Source: Novosphingobium resinovorum
GTDB taxonomy: Bacteria > Pseudomonadota > Alphaproteobacteria > Sphingomonadales > Sphingomonadaceae
Length of the DNA: 64,000 nucleotides
NCBI RefSeq assembly: GCF_001742225.1
Contig: NZ_CP017075.1
Location: 744,001-808,000, forward strand
Direction: 5' to 3'
Position numbers and translations under genes: made by a program. How positions within the stretch are numbered: position 1 is the stretch's first letter; every line of letters begins with the position of its first letter. This document shows positions 29,002 through 37,455 of this stretch, one piece after another. A model generated the notes under the pieces. That model was not told the DNA's origin, did not search any database, and saw nothing but the letters and a program-made list of their open reading frames with translations.

Positions 29002-29667
29002 ATGAAATCCTGGATATTGCCGGCATTGCTCGTCGCGGCGGTGTCTCCCGCATCGGCGGAGGAATTCGCGGGCGCAGGCCGGGCCGTGGATGGCGACTCC
29101 TTGTTCGTCGGCGGGCGTGAGGTGCGTCTGTTCGGCATCGATGCACCCGAATATCGCCAGACCTGCCGCGTGAACTGGAGCAGCTGGAGTTGCGGCTCCG
29201 ACGCAGCCGCTGCCTTGCGCGCCATGGTCGATGCCCGGCAACTGACCTGCTCCTCCCGCGACCGCGATGTCCATGGCCGGACGGTCGCAAGCTGCCGGGC
29301 AGGGGGCGTGGATCTTGCGGCGGCGATGCTGGAAAAGGGGCTGGCGATTGCGCTCGACAACGCGCCTGCCAGCTATGCCGCGCTTGCCGATCACAGCAAG
29401 GCGCAGCGCGCGGGCATCTGGGGTTCCGAGTTCGATGCCCCGGCCGTCTATCGCGCCGCCAATCCCCGAAATTCCGGAGCGCGCGTGGTATCCGCAACCG
29501 TGCCGCGCCCGGTTGTGGCGCGGTCGGTTCCTTCCGGGGCGTTCCGCATCTGCGCGGAGGCGCGTGCCGCCGGCGCCGCGCCCATGCGGCGCGGGCAGCC
29601 GGGTTACAACCCGCAACTCGACGGCGATAACGACGGGATCGCCTGCGAGCCCTATCGGCGGCGCTGA
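29002..29667 (+). CDS. Secreted thermonuclease-like protein with excalibur domain
   Basis: This 221-residue protein has a signal peptide (residues 1-19, ending SPASA), a staphylococcal nuclease (SNase) domain (about 22-145) and a C-terminal calcium-binding excalibur domain (about 183-221, DGDNDGIACEP). Nuclease landmarks are AVDGDSLFVGGREVRLFGID, with the metal Asp residues, then APEYRQTC and the Glu-Lys-containing end AAAMLEKGLAIA. It should degrade DNA or RNA outside the cytoplasm. ATG at 29002 gives the clean signal peptide. The possible Pho box upstream would fit use of nucleic acid as a phosphate source. Confidence 0.88.
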   Translation: MKSWILPALLVAAVSPASAEEFAGAGRAVDGDSLFVGGREVRLFGIDAPEYRQTCRVNWSSWSCGSDAAAALRAMVDARQLTCSSRDRDVHGRTVASCRAGGVDLAAAMLEKGLAIALDNAPASYAALADHSKAQRAGIWGSEFDAPAVYRAANPRNSGARVVSATVPRPVVARSVPSGAFRICAEARAAGAAPMRRGQPGYNPQLDGDNDGIACEPYRRR

Positions 29668-29745
29668 TCTCCTCAACGCCGCATTGCAAAAGATACTGCG
29701 TCCGGGGGCTTGGAACCGGAACGTTTCGGCCCCATTCATGCGGCT

Positions 29746-30708
29746 ATGCAGCCTATCCTCGAAATCAGCGGCCTGACGAAAACTTACGCAGGCGGTTTCA
29801 CGGCGCTCAAAGGCGTCGATCTCACCATCAACAAGGGCGAGATTTTTGCGCTCCTCGGGCCGAACGGCGCTGGCAAGACCACGCTGATCGGCGCGGTCTG
29901 CGGGATGGTGCGGCCGACCTCGGGCACGATCACCGCGTTCGGCGAGGACATGGGCCGCCACTGGCGCACCTTGCGCAAGCGCGTCGGTCTCGTGCCGCAG
30001 GAACTGGCGACCGACATGTTCGAGCCGGTGCTGCGCTCGGTCAACCATTCGCGCGGGCTCTTCGGGCTCGCCCCCAACCCGGCGCTGGTCGAGGACATCC
30101 TCAAGGCGCTCAGCCTCTGGGAAAAGCGCGACGAGCAGATCCGCAACCTCTCGGGCGGCATGAAGCGCCGCGTGCTGATCGCCAAGGCGCTGGCGCACGA
30201 ACCCGAACTGCTGTTCCTCGACGAGCCCACCGCAGGCGTCGACGTCGAACTGCGCCGCGACATGTGGAAGCAGATCGCCCTCCTGCGCGAGCGTGGCACC
30301 ACGGTGATTCTCACCACCCACTACATCGAGGAAGCCGAGGAAATGGCCGACCGCGTCGGCATCATCCGCAAGGGCGAAATCCTGATGGTGGACGAAAAGG
30401 CGGCGATGATGGAACGCCTGGGCCGCACCGAAGCGCTGATCTCGCTCGCGCAGCCGCTGGCCGAAGTTCCCGCCGGGATCGCGGCATTCCCCGTGACGCT
30501 TTCCGAGGACGGCCGCACGCTCGTCTATCGCGGCGGCGGCGGGGAGGGGGCGTCTGCGGGCACCGCCGAAGTCGCCGAACTGACCAAGGCCCTGACCCGC
30601 GCCGGGATCGACTACACCGCGATCGACATCCACGAATCGAGCCTGGAGGACATCTTCGTGAACCTGCTCGAAGGGCCCGACGCGCCTGTTCAGGAGACTG
30701 CGGCATGA
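29746..30708 (+). CDS. ABC-2-type exporter, ATP-binding subunit
   Basis: The 320-residue ATPase has Walker A GPNGAGKTT, the signature LSGGMKRRVLIAKALAHEPE, Walker B LLFLDEPTAGVD and the switch TTHYIEEAEE. It resembles the YadG/NodI/DrrA branch of drug or polysaccharide exporters. ATG at 29746 matches the family start MQPILEISGLTKTY; a TTG 12 codons upstream is in frame. Its stop overlaps the start of the membrane subunit (ATGA), so the pair is an operon. The cargo is unknown. Confidence 0.93.
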   Translation: MQPILEISGLTKTYAGGFTALKGVDLTINKGEIFALLGPNGAGKTTLIGAVCGMVRPTSGTITAFGEDMGRHWRTLRKRVGLVPQELATDMFEPVLRSVNHSRGLFGLAPNPALVEDILKALSLWEKRDEQIRNLSGGMKRRVLIAKALAHEPELLFLDEPTAGVDVELRRDMWKQIALLRERGTTVILTTHYIEEAEEMADRVGIIRKGEILMVDEKAAMMERLGRTEALISLAQPLAEVPAGIAAFPVTLSEDGRTLVYRGGGGEGASAGTAEVAELTKALTRAGIDYTAIDIHESSLEDIFVNLLEGPDAPVQETAA

Positions 30709-31478
30709 GCCTGTTCAACGCCCGCTCCGCCTGGACCATCTACAGGCAGGAACTGATGCGCGCCTTCCGTACGGCGATGCAGTCGATCCTCGCGCCGGTG
30801 CTGACCACCACGCTCTACTTCGTCGTCTTCGGGGCCGCGATCGGCGGCCAGATGAAGAGCGGGGTGGACGGCCTCAATTACGGCGCGTTCATCGTACCGG
30901 GCCTTCTGCTGCTGACGATCCTGGGCGAGAGCGTCTCCAACGCCAGCTTCGGCATCTACATGCCCCGCTTCACCGGCGCGATCTACGAGCTGCTCTCCGC
31001 GCCCGTGGGCGTCGCCGAAACCCTCGTCGGCTTCGTCGGCGCGGCGGCGACCAAGTCGCTGATCCTTGCCGCGATCATCCTCGCGACGGCCAGCTTTTTC
31101 GTCGATTACTCGATCGCGCATCCGGTCTATGCGTTCTTCTTCGTGCTGCTGGTTTCCGCCAGTTTCTCGCTGTTCGGCTTCATCCTCGGCATCTGGGCGG
31201 ACAGCTTTGAGAAGCTGACGATCGTACCGTTGCTGATCCTGACCCCGCTGACGTTCCTCGGCGGCACGTTCTACTCGATCGACATGCTGCCCGAGCCCTG
31301 GCGTCAGGTTGCGATGGCGAACCCGGTGGTCTACCTCGTGAACGGGCTGCGCTGGACGTTCTACGGCAGTTCGGACGTGCCGATCGCGCTGTCGCTCGGC
31401 CTGACGCTTCTGTTCCTCGTCCTTTGCGTCGGATTCATCACATGGATCTTCAAGAGCGGGTGGCGTTTGCGCACGTGA
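30705..31478 (+). CDS. ABC-2-type exporter, membrane subunit
   Basis: The 257-residue inner-membrane protein has six hydrophobic segments and the ABC-2 signature near its end (LTPLTFLGGTFYSIDMLPEPW followed by NPVVYLVNGLRW). It resembles YadH, the partner of YadG. It starts within the stop codon of the ATPase gene. A DUF481 outer-membrane protein gene follows after 18 bases, so a transenvelope link is conceivable but unproven. Confidence 0.93.
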   Translation: MSLFNARSAWTIYRQELMRAFRTAMQSILAPVLTTTLYFVVFGAAIGGQMKSGVDGLNYGAFIVPGLLLLTILGESVSNASFGIYMPRFTGAIYELLSAPVGVAETLVGFVGAAATKSLILAAIILATASFFVDYSIAHPVYAFFFVLLVSASFSLFGFILGIWADSFEKLTIVPLLILTPLTFLGGTFYSIDMLPEPWRQVAMANPVVYLVNGLRWTFYGSSDVPIALSLGLTLLFLVLCVGFITWIFKSGWRLRT

Positions 31479-31496
31479 CGCGTTAGCGTTTGCAGC

Positions 31497-32531
31497 ATGA
31501 CGATGCTCCGACCGGTCCTCTCCGGCCTTCCCGTTATGCTGCTTGCCGTTCCCGCCCATGCGCAAGTGCACCAGTTCGACGAGCCGCTCGTTCTGGTCCC
31601 GCTCCCGCCGCCGCCGCTGGTGCTCGACCTGCCGGATTATCCCGAGTTCGTGCCTTACGTGAGGGCGGAGCGGCCGCGCCTGCCGCTGGCGGTGCGCGCA
31701 CTGCTGGAAGCCGCGATGAAGACCGACGACGGGGCCTCCGTGTCCGCGATGGTCAAGTTCGCGCAGCAGACCCAGCCTTACGACAAGGACGAGATCCGCG
31801 ACATGCAGCGGGTCTACAACGACCGTCGCGCCAAGGAGATCGCCGCCAAGACTGAGGCGGAACTGGCCCGCATCCGTGCCTCGGGTGTGCTCGAACTGTG
31901 GAAGGGCCAGATCGAGGTCGGCGCCTTCCGCTCCACAGGAAACACCGAGAACTTCGGTTTTACCGCTGCCCTCAAGCTCAACCGCAAGGGTATCAAGTGG
32001 GAGCACATCATCCAGGCCAACGCGGACTATCAGGAAGATCGCGACACCGTAACCCGCGAACAGTATTCTGCCAGCTACCAGCCGCGCTACACCCTGAACG
32101 ACGGCTTCTTCACCTATGGTCGCACGCAGTACGAGCGTGACCGCATTCAGGGCTTCGCTGATCGTTACACGCTCTCGGGCGGTCTCGGTTACCGGGTGCT
32201 CAACCGTCCCGCCATGACGCTGGCGCTGGAAGCAGGTCCGGCGTTTCGCGCCACCAACTATGTGGACGACGTCAACCAGACGACATGGTCGGTGCTGACC
32301 TCGATCGACTTCGACTGGACGATCAACCCGACGATCAAGCTGACGCAGGACGCCAGCAGCTACATCGGGTCGGACAACAACACCTTCACCTCGATGACCG
32401 CGATCGAGGCCGGCATGATGAGGGGGCTGAAAGCCAAGCTGTCCTACTCCATCGAGCATGAGACGCGTCCGCCCAGCGGATCGCTCAAGACCGACACGAT
32501 CTCGCGCTTCTCGCTGGTCTACGGGTTCTGA
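31497..32531 (+). CDS. DUF481 family outer-membrane beta-barrel protein
   Basis: The 344-residue protein has a signal peptide ending AVPAHAQ, an N-terminal Pro-rich and helical region (about 25-130), and a DUF481 barrel domain. The barrel has alternating strands such as GQIEVGAFRSTGNTENFGF and ends in the aromatic F required by outer-membrane proteins. DUF481 proteins (E. coli YdiY type) have no assigned reaction; some respond to acid or metal stress. It follows the ABC exporter pair by 18 bases. A second ATG two codons in is an equal start candidate. Confidence 0.85.
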   Translation: MTMLRPVLSGLPVMLLAVPAHAQVHQFDEPLVLVPLPPPPLVLDLPDYPEFVPYVRAERPRLPLAVRALLEAAMKTDDGASVSAMVKFAQQTQPYDKDEIRDMQRVYNDRRAKEIAAKTEAELARIRASGVLELWKGQIEVGAFRSTGNTENFGFTAALKLNRKGIKWEHIIQANADYQEDRDTVTREQYSASYQPRYTLNDGFFTYGRTQYERDRIQGFADRYTLSGGLGYRVLNRPAMTLALEAGPAFRATNYVDDVNQTTWSVLTSIDFDWTINPTIKLTQDASSYIGSDNNTFTSMTAIEAGMMRGLKAKLSYSIEHETRPPSGSLKTDTISRFSLVYGF

Positions 32532-32547
32532 TCGTCCTCCTTCCTCT

Positions 32548-32585
32548 CGTCACCCGCGAGCGCTTAGCTGCGCTCGCGGGTGACG
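32548..32585. terminator. Hairpin after DUF481 gene
   Basis: A perfect 16-bp inverted repeat (CGTCACCCGCGAGCGC and complement) with loop TTAGCT lies 17 bases after the DUF481 stop codon. No T-run follows. It probably marks the transcript end of the exporter operon before tgt, or may be another member of a palindromic repeat family. Confidence 0.65.
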
Positions 32586-32654
32586 GAGGGTGCGGCGAAA
32601 TCGTTGGCGATCGGATGTTTCCACCGCGCCTGAAAATGCTCTAAGGGCGGCGCC

Positions 32655-33785
32655 ATGAAGCCTCGTTTCCAGTTTTCCATCCACGCCACGGACGGCAAGG
32701 CCCGCACCGGCACCATCCAGATGCGCCGCGGCGAGATCCGCACGCCCGCTTTCATGCCGGTCGGCACCGCTGCCACAGTCAAGGCCATGAAGCCGCAGGA
32801 CGTGCGCGCCACTGGCGCCGACATCCTGCTCGGCAATACCTATCACCTGATGCTGCGCCCCGGCGCCGAGCGCGTCGCGCGCCTCGGTGGCCTGCACAAG
32901 TTCATGAACTGGGACCGCCCGATCCTGACCGACAGCGGCGGCTATCAGGTGATGAGCCTGTCGGATCTGCGCAAGATCACCGAGGAAGGCGTGACTTTCG
33001 CCAGCCACATTGACGGCTCGCGCCACATGCTAAGCCCCGAGCGGTCGATGGAGATCCAGCGCCTGCTCGGCTCCGACATCGTCATGTGTTTCGACGAGTG
33101 CCCCAAGATCGACCAGCCCCGCGACGTCATCGCCCGCTCTATGGAAATGTCGATGCGCTGGGCGAAGCGTAGCCGCGACGCCTTCGACACCGGTGGCGCG
33201 CATGCGGAAAGTTCCGCCCTGTTCGGCATCCAGCAAGGCGCGCTCGACGAAGGCCTGCGCAAGACCAGCGCCGATGCCCTGACCGAGATCGGCTTCGACG
33301 GCTACGCGATCGGCGGCCTTGCCGTGGGCGAGGGACAGGAGGCGATGTTCGCCACGCTGGAATTCGCCCCCGGCCAGCTTCCCGCCGACCGTCCGCGCTA
33401 CCTGATGGGCGTGGGCAAGCCCGATGACCTCGTCGGCGCGGTGGAGCGCGGCGTCGATATGTTCGACTGCGTGCTGCCGACCCGCTCGGGCCGCAACGGG
33501 CAGGCCTTCACCTGGAACGGCCCGCTCAACATGCGCAACGCCCGTCACGCCGAAGACACCGGCCCGATCGACGAGCGCTGCAAGTGCCCGACCTGCGGTA
33601 CGTACACCCGCGCCTACATCCACCACCTCATCAAGTCCGGCGAGATGTTGGGCGCGATGCTGCTGACCGAGCACAATCTCTCGTTCTACCAGCAACTGAT
33701 GCAGGGCATGCGCGACGCGATCGCAGAGCAACGCTTTGCGGCGTTCGCGGCCGACTTCCGGCGGGACTATTTCCGCAAGGAATGA
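32655..33785 (+). CDS. tgt: tRNA-guanine transglycosylase
   Basis: The 376-residue enzyme exchanges guanine-34 of GUN anticodons for preQ1. Seen are the catalytic-Asp region [41 protein letters not shown], the second Asp in [19 protein letters not shown], and the zinc site [17 protein letters not shown]. Length is normal for bacterial Tgt. It acts upstream of QueA, encoded about 3.8 kb away on the same strand. The next gene starts 17 bases after its stop. Confidence 0.97.
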   Translation: MKPRFQFSIHATDGKARTGTIQMRRGEIRTPAFMPVGTAATVKAMKPQDVRATGADILLGNTYHLMLRPGAERVARLGGLHKFMNWDRPILTDSGGYQVMSLSDLRKITEEGVTFASHIDGSRHMLSPERSMEIQRLLGSDIVMCFDECPKIDQPRDVIARSMEMSMRWAKRSRDAFDTGGAHAESSALFGIQQGALDEGLRKTSADALTEIGFDGYAIGGLAVGEGQEAMFATLEFAPGQLPADRPRYLMGVGKPDDLVGAVERGVDMFDCVLPTRSGRNGQAFTWNGPLNMRNARHAEDTGPIDERCKCPTCGTYTRAYIHHLIKSGEMLGAMLLTEHNLSFYQQLMQGMRDAIAEQRFAAFAADFRRDYFRKE

Positions 33786-33801
33786 TCGGTCGGAGCGGAG
33801 C

Positions 33802-34485
33802 ATGGACGACAGTACCGGCACCATCGTTCGCGACCGGACACTGACGCGCGCCGACTTCGAGCGGCTGCCCGATTCCGTGCGCCATCTGGTCGGTTGCGAT
33901 CTGGATGAGGCGCAACTCAGCGGGCTTGACCTGTGGGGCTGGACGTTCGAGGCCTGCAGCCTGCGCCGAACCGATTTGAGCAGGGCCAAGCTCGACGGCA
34001 CGACCTGGAAGTCCTGCAGGGCCGCTTTCGTCGACTTTTCCGGGAGCGACCTCGACGGCGCCAGTTTTCATGCCAGCGATTTCAACAACGTTTCGTTCCG
34101 ACGCGCTTCGCTGGCTTCGGCGAGGATAACTCGGTGCAAGTTGACGGGTGCCGATTTGTCGGATGCTGCGTCTCTCGACACCGTCTTCGAGGAGACCCTG
34201 CTGGTCAGCGCGCGCCTGCCTCGCCATTCGTTCCGGGGCGCGACGCTGCAGCAGGTTGATTTTTCGCAGGCTGATCTGAGCCGCTGCGATTTCCGGCAAG
34301 CGGCATTGCTGGACTGCAGCCTGCGCGATGCGGATTTGACCGGGGCGCGGTTCGACGGCGCCGATCTGCGTGGGGCTGACTTGGGTGGCCTGCGTCTGGT
34401 CGATGCTACCCTGTTCCGTGGCGCGATCATCTCGCGCATGCAGGCAAGCCAGATTCTCGGCGAACTGGGGATCAGCGTCCGCTAA
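33802..34485 (+). CDS. Pentapeptide-repeat protein
   Basis: The 227-residue protein is built almost entirely of A(D/N)LXX-type five-residue repeats (for example GADLSDAASLD, QADLSRCDF, DADLTGARFDGADLRGADL), predicting a right-handed quadrilateral beta-helix. The C-terminal RMQASQILGELGI may be a capping helix for dimerisation. Some such proteins mimic DNA and shield gyrase from quinolones (Qnr, MfpA), but many have no known role and nothing here proves resistance. CGGAG lies just before the ATG at 33802. It may be co-transcribed with tgt. Confidence 0.88.
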   Translation: MDDSTGTIVRDRTLTRADFERLPDSVRHLVGCDLDEAQLSGLDLWGWTFEACSLRRTDLSRAKLDGTTWKSCRAAFVDFSGSDLDGASFHASDFNNVSFRRASLASARITRCKLTGADLSDAASLDTVFEETLLVSARLPRHSFRGATLQQVDFSQADLSRCDFRQAALLDCSLRDADLTGARFDGADLRGADLGGLRLVDATLFRGAIISRMQASQILGELGISVR

Positions 34486-34497
34486 GCTGAAGCCCGG

Positions 34498-34692
34498 TCA
34501 CGCAGTGACGGGTATGCCCGGTGCGTCTTCGCCGTGCATGGTTTCCAGCACCGTCTCGACATAGGCGACGAAGCGGCCGGTCATTTCGTCGAGAAATCCG
34601 GCGCCGATCTCGCAGGCATGGCGCTGCGCTGTCCTGAGATCATTGTACCATTTACCGGTGCGGTGCGGAGTGATGAAACGGTAGCGAGTCAT
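34498..34692 (-). CDS. Small conserved-looking hypothetical protein
   Basis: This 64-residue protein begins MTRYRFITPHRTGKWYNDL and contains RHACEIGAGFLDEMTGRFVAY, a composition typical of a real small cytosolic protein. It has no signal peptide or membrane segment. No ribosome site is obvious. The gene is convergent with the pentapeptide-repeat gene, 12 bases apart. I do not know its function. Confidence 0.62.
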   Translation of the reverse strand: MTRYRFITPHRTGKWYNDLRTAQRHACEIGAGFLDEMTGRFVAYVETVLETMHGEDAPGIPVTA

Positions 34693-34788
34693 GATGCTAG
34701 GCTAATGCCCGATCTCGACGGCAGTTCCCTTACAAGTGCTGCAAATCGTGTAATTTTTCGTGTCGTTTGAACAGTTCGAAACACATAA

Positions 34789-34820
34789 GAAAAAGGCGGC
34801 CCCGAAGGACCGCCTTTTCT
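34789..34820 (-). terminator. Intrinsic terminator of rpsD with UUCG loop
   Basis: Read leftward, AAGGCGGTCC pairs with GGGCCGCCTT around a TTCG tetraloop, with A-rich and T-rich sides. One pair is G-U only on this strand, showing that it is built for the leftward transcript. It lies 24 bases after the rpsD stop. Confidence 0.88.
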
Positions 34821-34844
34821 TGTTTCCGTTGCCGGAGAACCGGA

Positions 34845-35459
34845 TCAGCGCGAGTAGAACTCGACGACCAGATTCGGTTCCATCTTCACCGGATAGGGCA
34901 CTTCGTCGAGCGTCGGAACGCGAACGAAGGTCACCTTGTCGGTGCCGTCCTGGGCGACGTAGTCGGGCACTTCGCGCTCGGGCAGGTTCTGCGCTTCGAG
35001 AACGAGAGCCATTTCCTTGGCCTTGTTGCCCAGGGTGATGATGTCACCGACCTTCACGCGACGCGAGGCGATGTTGCACTTCACGCCGTTGACGCGGATG
35101 TGGCCGTGCGAAACGATCTGGCGGGCCGAGAAGATGGTCGGCGCGAACTTGGCGCGGTACACGACCATGTCCAGGCGCTGCTCCAGCAGGCCGATCAGGT
35201 TCTGGCTGGTGTCGCCCTTCATCGAGGACGCTTCCTGGTAGGTGCGCTTGAACTGCTTCTCGGTCACGTCGCCGTAGTAGCCCTTGAGCTTCTGCTTGGC
35301 GCGCAGCTGCAGACCGTAGTCCGAAACCTTGCTCTTGCGGCGCTGGCCGTGCTGGCCCGGGCCGTAGCTGCGGCGGTTGACCGAGCTCTTGGGACGGCCC
35401 CAGATGTTCTCGCCCATGCGGCGGTCGAGTTTGTACTTCGAGCTTTGACGCTTCGACAT
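34845..35459 (-). CDS. rpsD: 30S ribosomal protein S4
   Basis: The 204-residue protein binds 16S rRNA early in small-subunit assembly. The N-terminal [20 protein letters not shown] and the alphaproteobacterial block [19 protein letters not shown] are followed by the S4 RNA-binding domain ([20 protein letters not shown], then [12 protein letters not shown]). ATG at 35459 gives the standard MSKR start; an ATG five codons upstream is also in frame. Transcribed alone, it has a long leader and its own terminator. Confidence 0.97.
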   Translation of the reverse strand: MSKRQSSKYKLDRRMGENIWGRPKSSVNRRSYGPGQHGQRRKSKVSDYGLQLRAKQKLKGYYGDVTEKQFKRTYQEASSMKGDTSQNLIGLLEQRLDMVVYRAKFAPTIFSARQIVSHGHIRVNGVKCNIASRRVKVGDIITLGNKAKEMALVLEAQNLPEREVPDYVAQDGTDKVTFVRVPTLDEVPYPVKMEPNLVVEFYSR

Positions 35460-35628
35460 AATGTCGTCCTTCAATCTGCTTGCCGTGCGGCCATCGTGGC
35501 TGCACGATCCATGGTTCCCCCGGGGCGCACCATCAGGCCTATTATGCCGGATGCGGCCGCCGCTTCACCGGGAGTGCGGGGCCGAGTGGACGTGCTGCGA
35601 AGACGCAGGCGCCATGTGAGGGGCCGCC

Positions 35629-35654
35629 CTTATAGGGTCGGGCGCAGGAGTCAA
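35629..35654 (-). promoter_or_regulatory. Candidate rpsD promoter
   Basis: Read leftward, TTGACT and TATAAG are separated by 14 bases, close to a sigma-70 promoter though with a short spacer. Transcription from here would give a leader of about 165 bases before the rpsD start. S4 regulates its own synthesis in other bacteria, so a control structure in this leader is possible but I cannot define one. Confidence 0.4.
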
Positions 35655-35670
35655 GCCAAGTCTGGGGCGA

Positions 35671-35928
35671 TTATTGACCGGTGCCGAGCGGGCTGCCCAT
35701 GGTGTTGGCCCGCCCCATCATCTGCCCTGCCTGTTTTGCACCTGCCGAATCAATGGCACTCCATTCCGCAGCGGTATGGCACACGCGCTTGCGCATGATG
35801 GTCCCCGTGGGTGCTTCGAACCGGCATATTTTCTTGTCGGGATTGAGCGGCTCGCCTTGCTTGTCCTTGGCCATCGCGGGCGACAGCGTGGCAAGCGCCA
35901 GGGCGGTGACAGTAATGATGCGGATCAT
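35671..35928 (-). CDS. Small secreted hypothetical protein
   Basis: The 85-residue product has a signal peptide (MIRIITVTALALATLSPAMA) and a mature part with two cysteines in KICRFEAPTGTIMRKRVC followed by HTAAEWSAID. Proteins with this Cys-spaced CR(F/Y)...G(S/T)...R.C.T..EW pattern are common small periplasmic proteins in sphingomonads, of unknown role. ATG at 35928 was chosen because it starts the signal peptide. It follows trmJ by 74 bases on the same strand. Confidence 0.75.
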   Translation of the reverse strand: MIRIITVTALALATLSPAMAKDKQGEPLNPDKKICRFEAPTGTIMRKRVCHTAAEWSAIDSAGAKQAGQMMGRANTMGSPLGTGQ

Positions 35929-36002
35929 GTTTGAGAAATTCCCGAAACTGTAGGCAGCCGCCGTTTTACGCAGGAGCAATAAACCCGCAAATGAAATCCA
36001 GG

Positions 36003-36731
36003 CTATTCTTCCGAATTCCTAGGCCGCCGGTTGCCGCCCAGCGCGCTCAGCACGCCGCGCATGGTGCGCACTTCGAGGCTGTTCCAGCCCGGCTTGGTAA
36101 GCATGTTGCGCAAGGTCCGGCGCGTGGCGGCGGAGCGGCTTTCCGGGTAGAAGTACTTGGTCGGCTCCAGCACTTTCTCGAACTGCTGGATCATGCCTTC
36201 CAGTTCGTCCTGCGGGGCAGGGGGGAGCAGTTCCTCAACCGTCGGCTGCGCCAATGCGGCGCCCTTCGACCATTCGTAGGCGCACAGGATCACTGCCTGC
36301 GCCAGGTTGAGCGAGGCGAACTCGGGGTTGATCGGCACCGTCAGGATCGCGCGGGCGAGGGCAACGTCGTCCGTCTCCAGCCCCGAACGCTCCGGCCCGA
36401 ACACGTAGGCCGAGCGGCCAGTTGCCGCGTAGACCTCGCGCGCGGCTTCCTCGGGCGTGACGACCGGTTTGGTGACGCCCCGCTTGCGCACGGTGGTGGC
36501 GTAGACGTTGGCGCAGTCGTGCACGGCTTCGGCGAGCGTCTCAAAGACCTCGGCCTTTTCCAGCACGTCGTCGGCACCGGCCGCCGCCGGGCCTGCCGAG
36601 GGGTTCGGCCAGCCGTCGCGTGGGGAGACGAGGCGCATCTCGGTCAGCCCGAAGTTGAGCATCGCGCGCGCGGCCTTGCCGATGTTCTCGCCCAGCTGCG
36701 GGCGCACCAGTACGATGACGGGCTGTTTCAT
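36003..36731 (-). CDS. trmJ: tRNA (cytidine/uridine-2'-O-)-methyltransferase TrmJ-type
   Basis: The 242-residue SPOUT methyltransferase probably methylates position 32 of tRNAs with SAM. Motifs seen are VLVRPQLGENIGKAARAMLNFG, FGPERSGLETDDVALA (the knot) and the closing segment PEFASLNLAQAVILCAYEW. The TrmJ-like C-terminal helical extension is present. The start at 36731 is one base after the nrdR stop, indicating translational coupling; two upstream ATGs inside nrdR are less likely. It ends the rpiB-glyA-nrdR operon. Confidence 0.9.
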   Translation of the reverse strand: MKQPVIVLVRPQLGENIGKAARAMLNFGLTEMRLVSPRDGWPNPSAGPAAAGADDVLEKAEVFETLAEAVHDCANVYATTVRKRGVTKPVVTPEEAAREVYAATGRSAYVFGPERSGLETDDVALARAILTVPINPEFASLNLAQAVILCAYEWSKGAALAQPTVEELLPPAPQDELEGMIQQFEKVLEPTKYFYPESRSAATRRTLRNMLTKPGWNSLEVRTMRGVLSALGGNRRPRNSEE

Positions 36732-36732
36732 T

Positions 36733-37209
36733 TCAATTGACGCCGACATCGCGCACGGTTCCTGCAAATTCCTCGAAATCCCTCGCCTCGTTGAAGGCGC
36801 GGTAGACGCTGGCGAAGCGGATGTAGGCGACCGAGTCGAGCTGTCGCAGCCCTTCCATCACCAGTTCGCCGATGACGCGCGAAGGCACCTCGTTCTCGCC
36901 GATCGTCTCGACCTGGCGCTGCACGCCCGAGACGAGCCGCTCGATCTTCTCGCGGTCGATGCCGCGCTTGCGACAGGCGAGGGTGACAGACTGCTCGATC
37001 TTGGCGCGGTCGAACGGCTCGCGGCGTTCGAGCCCGGCCGCATCGTTGCTCTTGACCACCACGATCTCGCGCAGCTGCACGCGTTCGAACGTCGTGAAGC
37101 GGGCGCCGCAGCTTGAACACTGGCGGCGGCGGCGGATCGCAGTGGCATCCTCGGTCGGGCGGCTGTCCTTGACCTGGGAATCGTCGTGGGCGCAAAAAGG
37201 ACAGCGCAT
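36733..37209 (-). CDS. nrdR: Transcriptional repressor of ribonucleotide reductase genes
   Basis: The 158-residue regulator has a zinc ribbon (CPFC at residues 3-6, CSSC at 31-34) and an ATP-cone domain starting [22 protein letters not shown]. It senses ATP/dATP and binds NrdR boxes before nrd genes, none of which are in this window. The typical sequence DSRPTED is present. It lies between a small membrane-protein gene and trmJ in a tight operon. Confidence 0.97.
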   Translation of the reverse strand: MRCPFCAHDDSQVKDSRPTEDATAIRRRRQCSSCGARFTTFERVQLREIVVVKSNDAAGLERREPFDRAKIEQSVTLACRKRGIDREKIERLVSGVQRQVETIGENEVPSRVIGELVMEGLRQLDSVAYIRFASVYRAFNEARDFEEFAGTVRDVGVN

Positions 37210-37223
37210 TCAGTGGGTTACTT

Positions 37224-37451
37224 TCATTCAGGACGGACGCGCTTGTAGAACTTGTAGCCTGCGCCCGCCGCCAGCCCGAGGCCGATGGAGACGAAGGGCA
37301 GGAACGCGCCCGCAACCGCGCCCGCAGCGCCCCAGATCAGAACCGGCTTGGTCGAAGGATGAGCCATGCCATCCTTGAGCATTCCGGCGAGTTCCTCGCG
37401 GGCATCGCTGACGAAGTGGCCGGAGTTCTGGGGGCGCTGCGGGTCGGTCAT
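37224..37451 (-). CDS. Small membrane protein, hypothetical
   Basis: The 75-residue protein has a soluble N-terminus (MTDPQRPQNSGHFVSDAREEL) and a glycine-rich hydrophobic segment (VLIWGAAGAVAGAFLPFVSIGLGLAAGAGY) long enough for one or two membrane passes, ending in a basic tail. ATG at 37451 has GAGGA about nine bases upstream. It lies four bases after glyA and 14 before nrdR, so it is certainly in their operon. I do not recognise a family with a known function. Confidence 0.8.
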   Translation of the reverse strand: MTDPQRPQNSGHFVSDAREELAGMLKDGMAHPSTKPVLIWGAAGAVAGAFLPFVSIGLGLAAGAGYKFYKRVRPE

Positions 37452-37455
37452 AGAC

